A DNA stretch of 32,351 nt from a virus. Positions 1-7,649 of this stretch are shown here, piece after piece. The stretch spans positions 1-32,351 of IMG/VR virus record IMGVR_UViG_3300030329_006456; one strand, given 5' to 3'. Made by a program: the position numbers and the translations under genes. Below the pieces are notes generated by a model. The model was not told where the DNA came from. It worked only from the letters and a program-made list of their open reading frames with translations, and ran no database searches. The number at the start of each line of letters is the position of its first letter. The stretch's first letter is position 1.

Positions 1-3000
1 CTGCTATTTTTTGCTGGAGCTCTGCAATAAGGTCGTCGTTGCCACTTGTAAATGCTGCCATCACGTCCGCAGTGCTTTTAAATGTTTTCCCGCCCGCCGT
101 AATAGGCTTGCTTTGGAGAAGTTTACCCACACCACCCTTAACAAGAGAGGCTTTCATTTCTCTTTTGGCCGCAAGAGCCTTAACTTGGTCTCCTGCCCTA
201 ATAGCTTCTGTGTATTTGCTAGTGGCTGATGCAGTAACAGAAAGAGACTCAGATAGTCTTTTAAAATGGTCTGCATTTTTATCTAAATTTTTATTAATGC
301 TTATGGAAGCGTCATCGAATGCTGCATTGCGCCATGTTTTGTACATCTTGGCCCCCAAAACTGCCGCGCCACCAACCAGACCAGCACCCAACATTGCGCC
401 GCCCCCAACAACCCCACCAACGGCTCCTAACGCGCGACCTGCTGTTCCTGCAACTTTCCCTATTCCTCCTGAAATCTTCCCTACCCCTCTCTGCGCTGTC
501 CCCTTCCAGCCCCCCCCGAACTCCACTGGTTTCCTAAAACCTGACCTTGAAGCTAACCGTTGACCGGCCTTACCCCTACCCCCTGCCTGTAGAAACTCGG
601 TATTCATGATTGATCCGAAGTTGCTTTTCTGGAGTTTGGTTCCTATTGCTGCGAGTCCTCCAAAAGACTGTGTTATCATACCAAGTGTTGGTCCCCACAG
701 GGCCAGTGACCCTATAAGTTCTCCCATACTCCCCCCGAATCTTACTAGAAAGTTTTCACTCTCCCTAAGCTTTTCAGACCACGTTTCAACTTGTGCTCCT
801 GCCGTTGTCATCGCTATCATGAATCCGAAGCCCATCTCTTCACCTTTTCCACCTTCTCCACCCTTGGGGGGCTCTGTTGAAAATTTGGCATTGGGAGATG
901 ACTTTCCAACAGTGGGCCTTTGCAGGCCTACCATAAAATTAGGAACATAACCTTTTGCTGCCCCCATCGTTTGAATGGATTTTTTAGTGGCCCCAGAAGC
1001 AAGATGCATATCAATGGCATCCGAAAGACTACCCTCCGAAGTGTTATAAACCCCCACGCCGCTCTTCAGTCTTTTATCCATGCCAACGCGTATGTCGCGG
1101 CGGCTTATTCCTGCAGCATTTTCCCTATCAACAGCGGCTTTGATTCCTGCAAAATTTGGAACGAAACCTAAGCTTTTTAATTTATTTTCTGTGTCTGTTA
1201 CGGGGCTTTTTATACCACGTTTCACCGCCCACGATTTTCCAGCTATACTGCCTGCCCCTCCCCTTACATAGTCCACAAGTGGGAGGTCCCCAAAAGTACC
1301 CAGACCTTGTTCGAGAACCCCCGCATATGTTTTGGGAATTACCTCTTGTAGCGTATCTTTATTTATGGTTCTTTTGGCATCAGCCTTTATTAGTCTCGCG
1401 GAAAAGCCAAATCCCTCTCTAAATTCCTTGCTTACCCCTGTACCTTCCTCAAAATCCCAAGGGGCTCGGGTGTCAGCACCCAAAGATGCCATAAAGGCAG
1501 CGGGATTTTTTCCTCCCCCTAAATATAACTTAATAGCCTTTTCAAAAAAAATACCTTCTGCATCAGGAGAAAGGAGCTTATTTTCACTTGTCTTTAGAGC
1601 ATTTTTTATTTCCTTGGCATTTGTGGGACCTTGATTTTTTAAAATTGGCTTAAAAAACTCTTGAGCAAAATTAGATAATCCCTCAATCATATGACCGCTA
1701 AGGTTTTTGCTAAAAACCTGAGCTTGGTTCTTGGCCGCACCCCTTAAAGTTTCTAAAGGCTGTGTTTGAACACCCTGAAATTGAATAGATTTACTTAATA
1801 ATTTTTTTCTCCTGACTTCTGCGTCCTTCTTAGCTTCTTTAGTTGGTGCAGTCTTGACTTCGTCATCTAACTTGGTGTTTATAGCGTGCGACAAAGGTTT
1901 TATATTCTTTATTGGCATGGTAGTCTGTCCACTTAATTTCGAGAACCTCCCCGTTTGTGTTTTCTGAGCAAAAACTCCCACCAGTCCAACTCGGTCGGCA
2001 TTCTCCCATATCATATCCTCGGGTATCGCAGTGGGTGGTGTAACGTTTCCCTTTCTTGTCTCCCTTCTATTAAAATTTGGAACAAAACCATCTGCAGCAT
2101 TATAAGGATCAAAGCCGTGAGTATCTTTAAAGATTTTTCTGTAATTTGTACCCGCTTCAGAAAGGGCGGGCGGCATTATGGCCGGTTGTTGAAGGCCATC
2201 AAATTTTTTTATTTGTTCATTGCCATTGTAAGTAACAGAACCAACGCCCGGAATATTGGTTTTCCTTATCTTCCCGGGAGAATAGCCCCCTTGTGCGGCC
2301 CCTTGTCTTTCTGCCTCTGTATTACTGGCAAAATTAGGTACGAACCCCATTGATGCGCCGGGTACAAATCCTACGGGTGCCTTGACACCCTTTTTCCCCG
2401 CTCCCCCTTTCGCAGCACCCCCCACAACGACTGGAGCCATCTTGGCGGCAGTTGAGGTAATCGCAACCATTTGTCGGTTGGCTTCAGTAAGTTCTCTCGA
2501 CAAAGCTCGTGCCACGGCCACCATTCCTTCTTCGCTAGCTGTGGCCTGTGCAATAAGCTTGGGTCGTTGGGCTAAAACATTTTGAATTACATTTTGTGTT
2601 TGAGCAAGTTTTTCTGAAGCTGTATTAAGTCCCAAAAATCCCCCTGCTGCATCCTTGACGAACACTGCTAATCTTCCACCGATCTTTGCGAGAACAGTTC
2701 CCAACAGCAAAAGACCGGGGCCTGAGATAATTTTTCCTATACCTTCATAAACGCTTTTCCCTACCGTTTCTCCTAAACCAAAGAAATTTTCAGGTTTAAT
2801 AAGATTGACCAAATTATTGAGGGCCTTGACTATATTTTCTATAGCTGGCATTATGGTAATTTTACCAACCTCAGCGGCAAAACTGGTCAACTCGATTATG
2901 GCAGCATTCATTCTACCTTTGGTAGTATCTGTCAAGTCAGCCATTCTACGCGTGGCTTCGTCAGTAGCACTTCCCGCTACCTGTAAAGCTTGGGCGTATT

Positions 3001-4009
3001 TACCTGTTTGTTGAGCCAAATCAGGAAGAACGGCCTTTAGGACATTAACCTGAAAAACACCCGCCAACATTTCCGCAGTAGTGGATTTAAGCGCAGGGGT
3101 TAGGGATTCGTAGGTTTTTGCGTAACTTTTTAAAATTGTAACCGCCGGTAAAACTTCTCCGCTACTTTTTCTTACAGCTATTCCCAAGGCAGCAAGTTGA
3201 TTTAATACTTCGGGTCTTTGAATACGGGTAAAAATAGTCTTAAAGCTATTACCAATTACAGAACCACCACGAGCGGTTTTTTCTTGTGCCACAGTAACCA
3301 TGGCAATAAGTTCATCAAAACTTACCTTGGCACTTACAGCGGATGCGCCAGTTCTTTTAATAGCTTCGGCCAAGTCTCCAGAGCTCACGGCAAACTTAGC
3401 ATCTGCTTGAGCCATCTTGTTAACAATAGTTGTAGCATCAAGCCCCGCTTTGTTAAAAGTATTTAAAGCTGCTGTAAGGGATTCCGTAGCATTAACGGCG
3501 TTCATGCCAGAGAGCCTTGTAAGCATTAGAGCGGCATTCGTTCTTTTTAAGGTCTCCTCTACTGTCAAACCCTGACGTGCAAACTCTGTTGCTGACTCAG
3601 CTACTTCATTAAAGGCTGTACCTGTTTGCTTCGCCACCTTAAAGAGTCCGTCACCAAACCTTTTGAAGTTTTTTGCCGATAAATTAAATAAGACATTAAT
3701 TTCCCGAAATTGCTGTTCCACCTCGATGGCAGTTCTTACCAAAGACTGCATCGCTTTTTGAACAGCGAAGATGGCACCGGCAGACGCACCAAAAGCAATT
3801 ACACGAGCATTAGAAGCTTCAAGGGATTTATTAAACTCATTTGCAGCACCCGTTATTCTCCCAAGGGGCTGTGTGAAATTTTTGGCAACAATTGGATTTT
3901 TGTTAAAATTTTGAGTGGTCGAGAAAAGACTTCGAAGTTGGGCCTCGGCCTTCCTAACTTCCGCCTTAGGAATATTAACTCCAATATCAATATGTCCAGC
4001 TTTTGCCAT
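1..4009 (-). CDS. Tape measure protein with embedded GFVPNF modules (C-terminus beyond the window)
   Basis: This open frame runs from an ATG at 4009 through the left edge without a stop, giving at least 1336 residues. The first ~530 residues look like a tape measure protein: alternating coiled-coil and Ala/Gly-rich helical segments, including TKGRMNAAIIEL near residue 370. The protein would set tail length inside the tube and help DNA delivery. From about residue 545 to 1025 the character changes: GFVPNF or close variants occur at residues 547, 555, 641, 948 and 1020, and a PD-(D/E)XK-like signature lies at about 817-879. After that it returns to Gly/Ala-rich and hydrophobic sequence typical of tape measures. 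The start has a good GGTAAAAGG ribosome site and follows two putative chaperone genes, the normal place for a tape measure. Identification as tape measure rests on length, composition and position; the embedded block is unusual. Confidence 0.85.
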   Translation of the reverse strand, partial: MAKAGHIDIGVNIPKAEVRKAEAQLRSLFSTTQNFNKNPIVAKNFTQPLGRITGAANEFNKSLEASNARVIAFGASAGAIFAVQKAMQSLVRTAIEVEQQFREINVLFNLSAKNFKRFGDGLFKVAKQTGTAFNEVAESATEFARQGLTVEETLKRTNAALMLTRLSGMNAVNATESLTAALNTFNKAGLDATTIVNKMAQADAKFAVSSGDLAEAIKRTGASAVSAKVSFDELIAMVTVAQEKTARGGSVIGNSFKTIFTRIQRPEVLNQLAALGIAVRKSSGEVLPAVTILKSYAKTYESLTPALKSTTAEMLAGVFQVNVLKAVLPDLAQQTGKYAQALQVAGSATDEATRRMADLTDTTKGRMNAAIIELTSFAAEVGKITIMPAIENIVKALNNLVNLIKPENFFGLGETVGKSVYEGIGKIISGPGLLLLGTVLAKIGGRLAVFVKDAAGGFLGLNTASEKLAQTQNVIQNVLAQRPKLIAQATASEEGMVAVARALSRELTEANRQMVAITSTAAKMAPVVVGGAAKGGAGKKGVKAPVGFVPGASMGFVPNFASNTEAERQGAAQGGYSPGKIRKTNIPGVGSVTYNGNEQIKKFDGLQQPAIMPPALSEAGTNYRKIFKDTHGFDPYNAADGFVPNFNRRETRKGNVTPPTAIPEDMIWENADRVGLVGVFAQKTQTGRFSKLSGQTTMPIKNIKPLSHAINTKLDDEVKTAPTKEAKKDAEVRRKKLLSKSIQFQGVQTQPLETLRGAAKNQAQVFSKNLSGHMIEGLSNFAQEFFKPILKNQGPTNAKEIKNALKTSENKLLSPDAEGIFFEKAIKLYLGGGKNPAAFMASLGADTRAPWDFEEGTGVSKEFREGFGFSARLIKADAKRTINKDTLQEVIPKTYAGVLEQGLGTFGDLPLVDYVRGGAGSIAGKSWAVKRGIKSPVTDTENKLKSLGFVPNFAGIKAAVDRENAAGISRRDIRVGMDKRLKSGVGVYNTSEGSLSDAIDMHLASGATKKSIQTMGAAKGYVPNFMVGLQRPTVGKSSPNAKFSTEPPKGGEGGKGEEMGFGFMIAMTTAGAQVETWSEKLRESENFLVRFGGSMGELIGSLALWGPTLGMITQSFGGLAAIGTKLQKSNFGSIMNTEFLQAGGRGKAGQRLASRSGFRKPVEFGGGWKGTAQRGVGKISGGIGKVAGTAGRALGAVGGVVGGGAMLGAGLVGGAAVLGAKMYKTWRNAAFDDASISINKNLDKNADHFKRLSESLSVTASATSKYTEAIRAGDQVKALAAKREMKASLVKGGVGKLLQSKPITAGGKTFKSTADVMAAFTSGNDDLIAELQQKIA
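935..2371 (-). repeat. GFVPNF protein-motif repeats inside the tape measure gene
   Basis: Read on the minus strand, the hexapeptide GFVPNF or a close variant occurs at 2354-2371 (GFVPGA, degenerate), 2330-2347, 2069-2089, 1151-1168 and 935-952 (GYVPNF). The first two are near-tandem (GFVPGASM then GFVPNFAS). Spacing between the others is 60-310 residues, so each motif seems to close or open a module. The module between residues 948 and 1020 contains DRENAAGI, IRVG and GVYNT; the one before residue 641 contains HGFDPY. My impression is that such motifs recur in proteins of large aquatic phages. I have no tool to confirm this. Confidence 0.75.
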
Positions 4010-4014
4010 ATAAT

Positions 4015-4023
4015 CCTTTTACC
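4015..4023 (-). promoter_or_regulatory. Ribosome binding site of the tape measure gene
   Basis: Minus strand reads GGTAAAAGG, five bases before the ATG at 4009. It matches the leader sequence of three other genes (10851, 6292 and 6057) and fixes the start. Confidence 0.6.
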
Positions 4024-4031
4024 ACCTTTAA

Positions 4032-4037
4032 TTACAC
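4032..4037 (-). promoter_or_regulatory. GTGTAA leader motif upstream of the tape measure gene
   Basis: Minus-strand GTGTAAT lies 22 nt upstream of the start codon at 4009, between the stop of the preceding gene (4049) and the ribosome binding site. A related GGGTGTATTTT lies just upstream. It is one instance of a motif found before most genes with a true leader; promoter function is inferred. Confidence 0.4.
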
Positions 4038-4048
4038 CAAAATACACC

Positions 4049-5050
4049 CTACTCGCCGTGTATTTTTATGAGGTCTTCCATATCAAGAGAACCGCCCTTC
4101 TTTGCGGCTTCTTTGGCAAGACTAACCCCTGTATCGTGGGAAGTAGCGGTTATTCCCATTCTTTGAAGGTCTTCTTGTGTGGCTCCGACAATGGTGGTAG
4201 CCGAAGATTGATCTATCTTTTCTTTTAGTTTTTCAGAATTTTTGCTTACGTTAAACAATTCAATAAGCTTATCAGGATCATCCATTACATCAGGAGTAGG
4301 TTCGTGTTTCAACTCTGAAAGTATATTTTTGAAGTATCTCCCATATGTAAAAAGCTCATTTTGATGAAATGTTAAATTTATTACAGGTTTTCCGTAAAAG
4401 GTAAAAGGGTTGTCTTTACACAGATAAAAAGAATTAAGAAAAAAACCAGAAAGTGCCACCCTTTTTATGTTTTCTTCGTTATACCGCTCATTTAAGTCAT
4501 TATAATTTTTTATAAGCACGCTTATTTCAAGCTCATGAAGTTCATCAAACTCTTCCTGTGTGAAAAGAGCCTCTGTTAATTCCTTATCCTTGAAAGAAGT
4601 TACATAAACATAAAATTCATTTATTTTTTTAAGGGCATACAAATCACTCGTAAATCCTACAAGGTTCATTCTTTCGGTGATTCGTTCGTCGAGTATTTTT
4701 TCAGCATCTGTAATTTGTTTTTGGATACTGTTTATATCAGCTTTAAGAACAAATTTTGACTTTGTAACCTTTAGCGTGGCAATCATTTTTCTTTCATCTT
4801 CGATTGCTCTTTCTTTTTCCGGTGACCAAAGACCTTCTTTTTCTAACTCTTTGAGCTTATCCTCGGTGGAGGGAAGCCCTTTGTTTGAAGCGTAGTGCTT
4901 GTATTCTGCATTTTTTTCATCAATCTCTTCTGAAGAATAAAGGTCTAAATGCTTAACATAAAACTTTCCATATTTAGGCAAAGAGCTTTGAGTTCTCCCC
5001 TGAATAATATCCATATAAGCTCTTCGAAGTAGATGTTTTTCAAGTTTCAT
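4049..5050 (-). CDS. Putative tail assembly protein upstream of tape measure (333 aa)
   Basis: I do not recognise a named family. The 333-residue protein is charged and largely helical, with no membrane segment or signal peptide. The middle (about 95-210) is rich in Glu/Lys and probably coiled-coil. The C-terminal 60 residues include a Ser/Thr-rich linker (SSATTIVGAT) and end in MEDLIKIHGE. It sits directly between another charged protein and the tape measure gene, where tailed phages encode tail assembly chaperones, so a chaperone role is plausible by position only. It is not obviously made by frameshifting, because it has its own ATG. That ATG (5050) lies just 3 bases after the T-tract of a strong hairpin, with no ribosome site other than the GGGG in the hairpin stem. 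Confidence 0.7.
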   Translation of the reverse strand: MKLEKHLLRRAYMDIIQGRTQSSLPKYGKFYVKHLDLYSSEEIDEKNAEYKHYASNKGLPSTEDKLKELEKEGLWSPEKERAIEDERKMIATLKVTKSKFVLKADINSIQKQITDAEKILDERITERMNLVGFTSDLYALKKINEFYVYVTSFKDKELTEALFTQEEFDELHELEISVLIKNYNDLNERYNEENIKRVALSGFFLNSFYLCKDNPFTFYGKPVINLTFHQNELFTYGRYFKNILSELKHEPTPDVMDDPDKLIELFNVSKNSEKLKEKIDQSSATTIVGATQEDLQRMGITATSHDTGVSLAKEAAKKGGSLDMEDLIKIHGE

Positions 5051-5053
5051 TAT

Positions 5054-5081
5054 AAAAAAAGCCCCATAAGTTATGGGGCTT
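5054..5081 (-). terminator. Rho-independent terminator abutting the 5050 start codon
   Basis: Minus-strand RNA would form AAAGCCCCAT pairing with ATGGGGCTTT around a very short loop, followed by seven U. It lies after the stop of the 318-aa gene (5101) and ends right before the ATG at 5050. Either it ends most transcripts there, or it works as an attenuator lowering expression of the downstream gene. Confidence 0.75.
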
Positions 5082-5100
5082 TATTTGTGTTTGGGTCGTA

Positions 5101-6057
5101 CTATGCTTTTTGCCCCTCCTCTGCTGGGGCTTTTTCTTCAGGCTTGGGATCGGGAGCCTTTTTTGGCTCTGGTTTAGCTTCCCCAGAAGCCTTTTGTGGC
5201 TCTGGTTTAACCTCAGAAGCCTTTTGTGGCTCTACTGAAGCCTCAGAGGCCTTCTGTTTATCATGATCCTTAGAAGCTTCGTCAATAGCTTCCATGGATT
5301 CTTCTTCTAAACCACTTTCCTCAAGGTCTTTGAGAAGGGCAGCAAATTCTTCTTCAGTTTGGGCATTTCCTACATACCAATAACTAATATAATAAACCAA
5401 CTTTCTCAAAAGCTCATCATGAAATGGGTCTTCAGATTCTTCCAAAGTGTCATAACTGTTAAGTTTCTCATCAAAAGAATTCCCGTCAAAAACTGGTGTG
5501 GTTTTATCAGTGTCGGGATCATTATGATAAGCCAAATTTAAAACCCACCAAAGGATAGTTTTGTTGCGAGCTCTATTTTCAGCGGTTTGTTCGAACAAAG
5601 AAGCTTGGGCTAATTCAAAATCTTGGATTTCTCTTTTAAGGGTTCCGTTATCTTTCATTAGGGAGGTAAGCCTTTTTTTCTCTTCTTCCGTGCGTGTGCC
5701 GCTTTCAATTAAAGAAATTCTTTCCAATTCATTTTGATTTTCGAACAACTTAAGATAAAGATCAGCATAGTCCTCTTTATCACGGTCACTCATCACGCCG
5801 CCATCATTGGAGAACCTTTTAGATAATAATGCTCGCGTAAGAAGTCCTGCTTTAATCCCCTCTGAAAGAATAACTCCATAATAGAGCTCTGCTTCATCAA
5901 AGAGAGAGCGCGTGGGTTTACGAAGAATAACATGACGGTCCACTTCCTTTTCGACATCTTTAGTAACCTCGATGTCTTTACCGTCTTTATCTTTCTTTTT
6001 TTCGGTTACCTTTTCGGTAGCTTTTTGCTTAAGTGTAAATTGGTATAGTTTCTTCAT
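5101..6057 (-). CDS. Putative tail assembly chaperone with repetitive acidic/Pro-Lys tail (318 aa)
   Basis: The first ~230 residues form a charged, probably globular and helical region. It begins MKKLYQFTLKQKATEK and contains PTRSLFDEAELYYGVI and SNDGGVMSDRDKEDY. The last ~85 residues are low-complexity, with repeated KAS.EP.PEPQ units ending in EEGQKA, and look disordered. There is no signal peptide or membrane segment. It lies two genes upstream of the tape measure, next to a 75-residue gene and followed by a terminator. Position suggests a tail assembly chaperone, perhaps the more abundant one, since a terminator separates it from the next gene. I cannot assign a family from motifs. The start is well supported by AAGGTAAAAGG four bases before the ATG. 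Confidence 0.75.
   Translation of the reverse strand: MKKLYQFTLKQKATEKVTEKKKDKDGKDIEVTKDVEKEVDRHVILRKPTRSLFDEAELYYGVILSEGIKAGLLTRALLSKRFSNDGGVMSDRDKEDYADLYLKLFENQNELERISLIESGTRTEEEKKRLTSLMKDNGTLKREIQDFELAQASLFEQTAENRARNKTILWWVLNLAYHNDPDTDKTTPVFDGNSFDEKLNSYDTLEESEDPFHDELLRKLVYYISYWYVGNAQTEEEFAALLKDLEESGLEEESMEAIDEASKDHDKQKASEASVEPQKASEVKPEPQKASGEAKPEPKKAPDPKPEEKAPAEEGQKA
5154..5255 (-). repeat. Imperfect ~30-bp tandem repeats in the 318-aa gene
   Basis: Three to four in-frame copies with a period of about 30 bp carry a GAAGCCTTTTGTGGCTCT-like core on the plus strand (for example near 5155, 5186, 5215 and 5247). They encode KASE/EPQ units in a disordered C-terminal tail. This arrangement can expand or contract by slippage. 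Confidence 0.65.
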
Positions 6058-6060
6058 AAT

Positions 6061-6071
6061 CCTTTTACCTT
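6061..6071 (-). promoter_or_regulatory. Ribosome binding site AAGGTAAAAGG of the 318-aa gene
   Basis: Minus-strand AAGGTAAAAGG sits three bases upstream of the ATG at 6057 and overlaps the end of the preceding gene. The same 11-mer precedes genes starting at 6292 and 10851. Confidence 0.55.
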
Positions 6072-6292
6072 AAATGAATATCAAAACTCTTTAAATAATC
6101 ATCTATTTCCCTGACGGTATCATTTCCATGATCAAGCACTCTTTTGCGACACTTTTGATAAGTCTCGTCATCAATATCATAACCATCACTTTTTAAATCT
6201 TCTAAAATAAAAAGAAAATTTTTATAAAGATTGGTTACTTTGCGAGTAATCTGGAACTTAAGGAAGTCCTTTTCCCTATCCTTTTCCGCCAT
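6065..6292 (-). CDS. Small charged protein upstream of tail chaperone candidates (75 aa)
   Basis: A 75-residue protein beginning MAEKDREKDFLKFQ and ending DDYLKSFDIHLR. It is very rich in charged residues and probably all-helical, with no membrane segment. I chose the ATG at 6292 because AAGGTAAAAGG lies six bases upstream. A longer in-frame reading to 6355 would start inside the terminator of the tail tube gene and is unlikely. It is the first gene after that terminator, seven bases before the 318-aa gene, so the two are probably co-expressed. By position it may belong to the tail assembly chaperone set; no family recognised. Confidence 0.65.
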   Translation of the reverse strand: MAEKDREKDFLKFQITRKVTNLYKNFLFILEDLKSDGYDIDDETYQKCRKRVLDHGNDTVREIDDYLKSFDIHLR

Positions 6293-6298
6293 AAAAAA

Positions 6299-6309
6299 CC
6301 TTTTACCTT
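6299..6309 (-). promoter_or_regulatory. Ribosome binding site AAGGTAAAAGG of the 75-aa gene
   Basis: Minus-strand AAGGTAAAAGG precedes the ATG at 6292 by six bases and decides this start over the upstream alternatives. Confidence 0.5.
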
Positions 6310-6318
6310 CATATCTCT

Positions 6319-6324
6319 TTACAC
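6319..6324 (-). promoter_or_regulatory. GTGTAA leader motif upstream of the chaperone genes
   Basis: Minus-strand AGTGTAAAG lies 26 nt upstream of the ATG at 6292 and about 20 nt downstream of the terminator that ends the tail tube transcript. A new transcript is expected to start here. Promoter role inferred. Confidence 0.4.
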
Positions 6325-6344
6325 TGTGACATGTGCATGAGAAC

Positions 6345-6370
6345 AAAAAAAGCACCCCTAATGGGGTGCT
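6345..6370 (-). terminator. Rho-independent terminator after the tail tube gene
   Basis: Minus-strand AGCACCCC, loop ATTA, GGGGTGCT, followed by a run of seven T. It lies 20 bases after the tail tube stop codon (6390) and separates the highly expressed tube gene from the chaperone genes. Confidence 0.9.
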
Positions 6371-6389
6371 GTGAGTTTATTTAATTTAA

Positions 6390-7589
6390 TTAGTGTGCAA
6401 GACCGCTAATAAACAGTCCGACGTCAGTTTGCGCTGGTCCACCAATCTGCGCCGAGAAGGTCATAGAAATGGCCTTGTTAGAACCGATATCCGAGGTGTA
6501 TTCTTGGCTATCAATTTTACACTTCTTGAGGACGTAACGCGCCATTACGTTATCGGATGCTGCAGCTGCAGCCGCGCCCGCAGTACCCGGAGCATTAAGT
6601 TTAAGGTTAATGTCATAAGCCGAATCCGCATCAAGAACATCGGCTAAACTACCGGTGTAAAGATCACCTAGGTTGGCATCTACTGTACACGTTACAGTTA
6701 CCGGGAAGGTAATTTCACGAGCAAATGCGAAACGTGAGCCCAGCTTCTGCAGCGGATCACGCGCAAGGTCAAAGGATAGACTATAACTTTGAATCTTGGC
6801 ATCCGTAATGCTAACACCCGTAAATCCACCCATCTCGGTAGTACTACCATTGGGATAGAAACTTAGGGTGATATCACCCGGGCGTAGCGCACTTACACCA
6901 GAAACATTATTATTACTTTGGCCAGAAGGCAACGCATAATAAATATCAGTAATTTTTGATCCGTCTGTTGGCGTAACTGCTGGAATATAATTACCCGAAA
7001 CACCCTTAGAGAAGGCCATATTCAGACCCTCAACACTAACAGAGGCAGTCGGGAAATCACCCACTGAAGCTTCAGTAGTATAAGAACTAATAAATCCATT
7101 ACCGATACCAATAACATTGGTATTTACAGTAGTACTTGGGTTTAAAACATCACTACCCCCTAAGGCGTCACTACCTTCAGGCACGGTCTTGATAAAGTAG
7201 TTTCTCTCGTCTTCAGTCTTATTCAAAATACCTGAAAGCGCAGCAAAAACAGCCGTGCTACCGCTAGGCGTAAGAGAAAAACCTAAAAGGCTTTCGTTTT
7301 CCAAAGAACCAAGGATATAAGATGTATCTAACGATACAGTGGGAGATTCGAGGATAACCCGGTCAATGGCGGCTAACTCACCAAACTGGTTAACATCCTG
7401 ACGAGCGATGTTAAAACTATAATTGGCGGTTTGTATTCGTTGAAGCTGTTTTACTCTTGATGTGTATCCAACGGTGTTAATCCCAACATTTGCAACCGGC
7501 GTGGTCCCAGACAAATAATGGTAACCCGTAGCAGGAGAAGGGCCAGCGTAGAGAGCTTCACTTTGATAAATAATTCTATTTCTTGGCAT
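6390..7589 (-). CDS. Major tail tube protein (399 aa)
   Basis: A beta-rich 399-residue protein with no signal peptide or membrane helix, predicted to polymerise into the tail tube. It lies after the neck genes and before the chaperone and tape measure genes, the standard slot for the major tail protein, and has its own strong terminator, as expected for an abundant structural gene. It is clearly paralogous to the 466-aa protein at 20095-21495. Matching blocks include QTANYSFNIARQDVNQFGE, a NESLLGFS block, SFDLARDPLQKLG and YTSDIGSNKAISMTF. The Gly/Ser/Thr-rich middle (about 130-250) is where the two differ most. The start has AAGGA eight to ten bases before the ATG. The family name is inferred; the paralogy is visible in the sequence. 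Confidence 0.8.
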   Translation of the reverse strand: MPRNRIIYQSEALYAGPSPATGYHYLSGTTPVANVGINTVGYTSRVKQLQRIQTANYSFNIARQDVNQFGELAAIDRVILESPTVSLDTSYILGSLENESLLGFSLTPSGSTAVFAALSGILNKTEDERNYFIKTVPEGSDALGGSDVLNPSTTVNTNVIGIGNGFISSYTTEASVGDFPTASVSVEGLNMAFSKGVSGNYIPAVTPTDGSKITDIYYALPSGQSNNNVSGVSALRPGDITLSFYPNGSTTEMGGFTGVSITDAKIQSYSLSFDLARDPLQKLGSRFAFAREITFPVTVTCTVDANLGDLYTGSLADVLDADSAYDINLKLNAPGTAGAAAAAASDNVMARYVLKKCKIDSQEYTSDIGSNKAISMTFSAQIGGPAQTDVGLFISGLAH

Positions 7590-7649
7590 AGGTACGTCCT
7601 TATGTTACGTCAATAATTACATGTTTTTTAGTTAAATGTGAAATATTTT

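Noticed and set aside
39-563. Long plus-strand open frames, Pro/Ala-rich, opposite the tape measure gene (also 606-950, 2382-2585 and 1955-2353)
   Set aside because: They are antisense shadows of the Gly/Ala-rich tape measure frame, lack ribosome sites and have no plausible protein pattern.
6050-6075. Programmed ribosomal frameshift between the tail chaperone candidates
   Set aside because: No slippery heptamer was seen at the ends of the 75-aa or 318-aa genes and each gene has its own start and ribosome site.
6065-6355. Longer form of the 75-aa gene starting at 6355
   Set aside because: It would begin inside the terminator of the tail tube gene; the ATG at 6292 has the AAGGTAAAAGG site.
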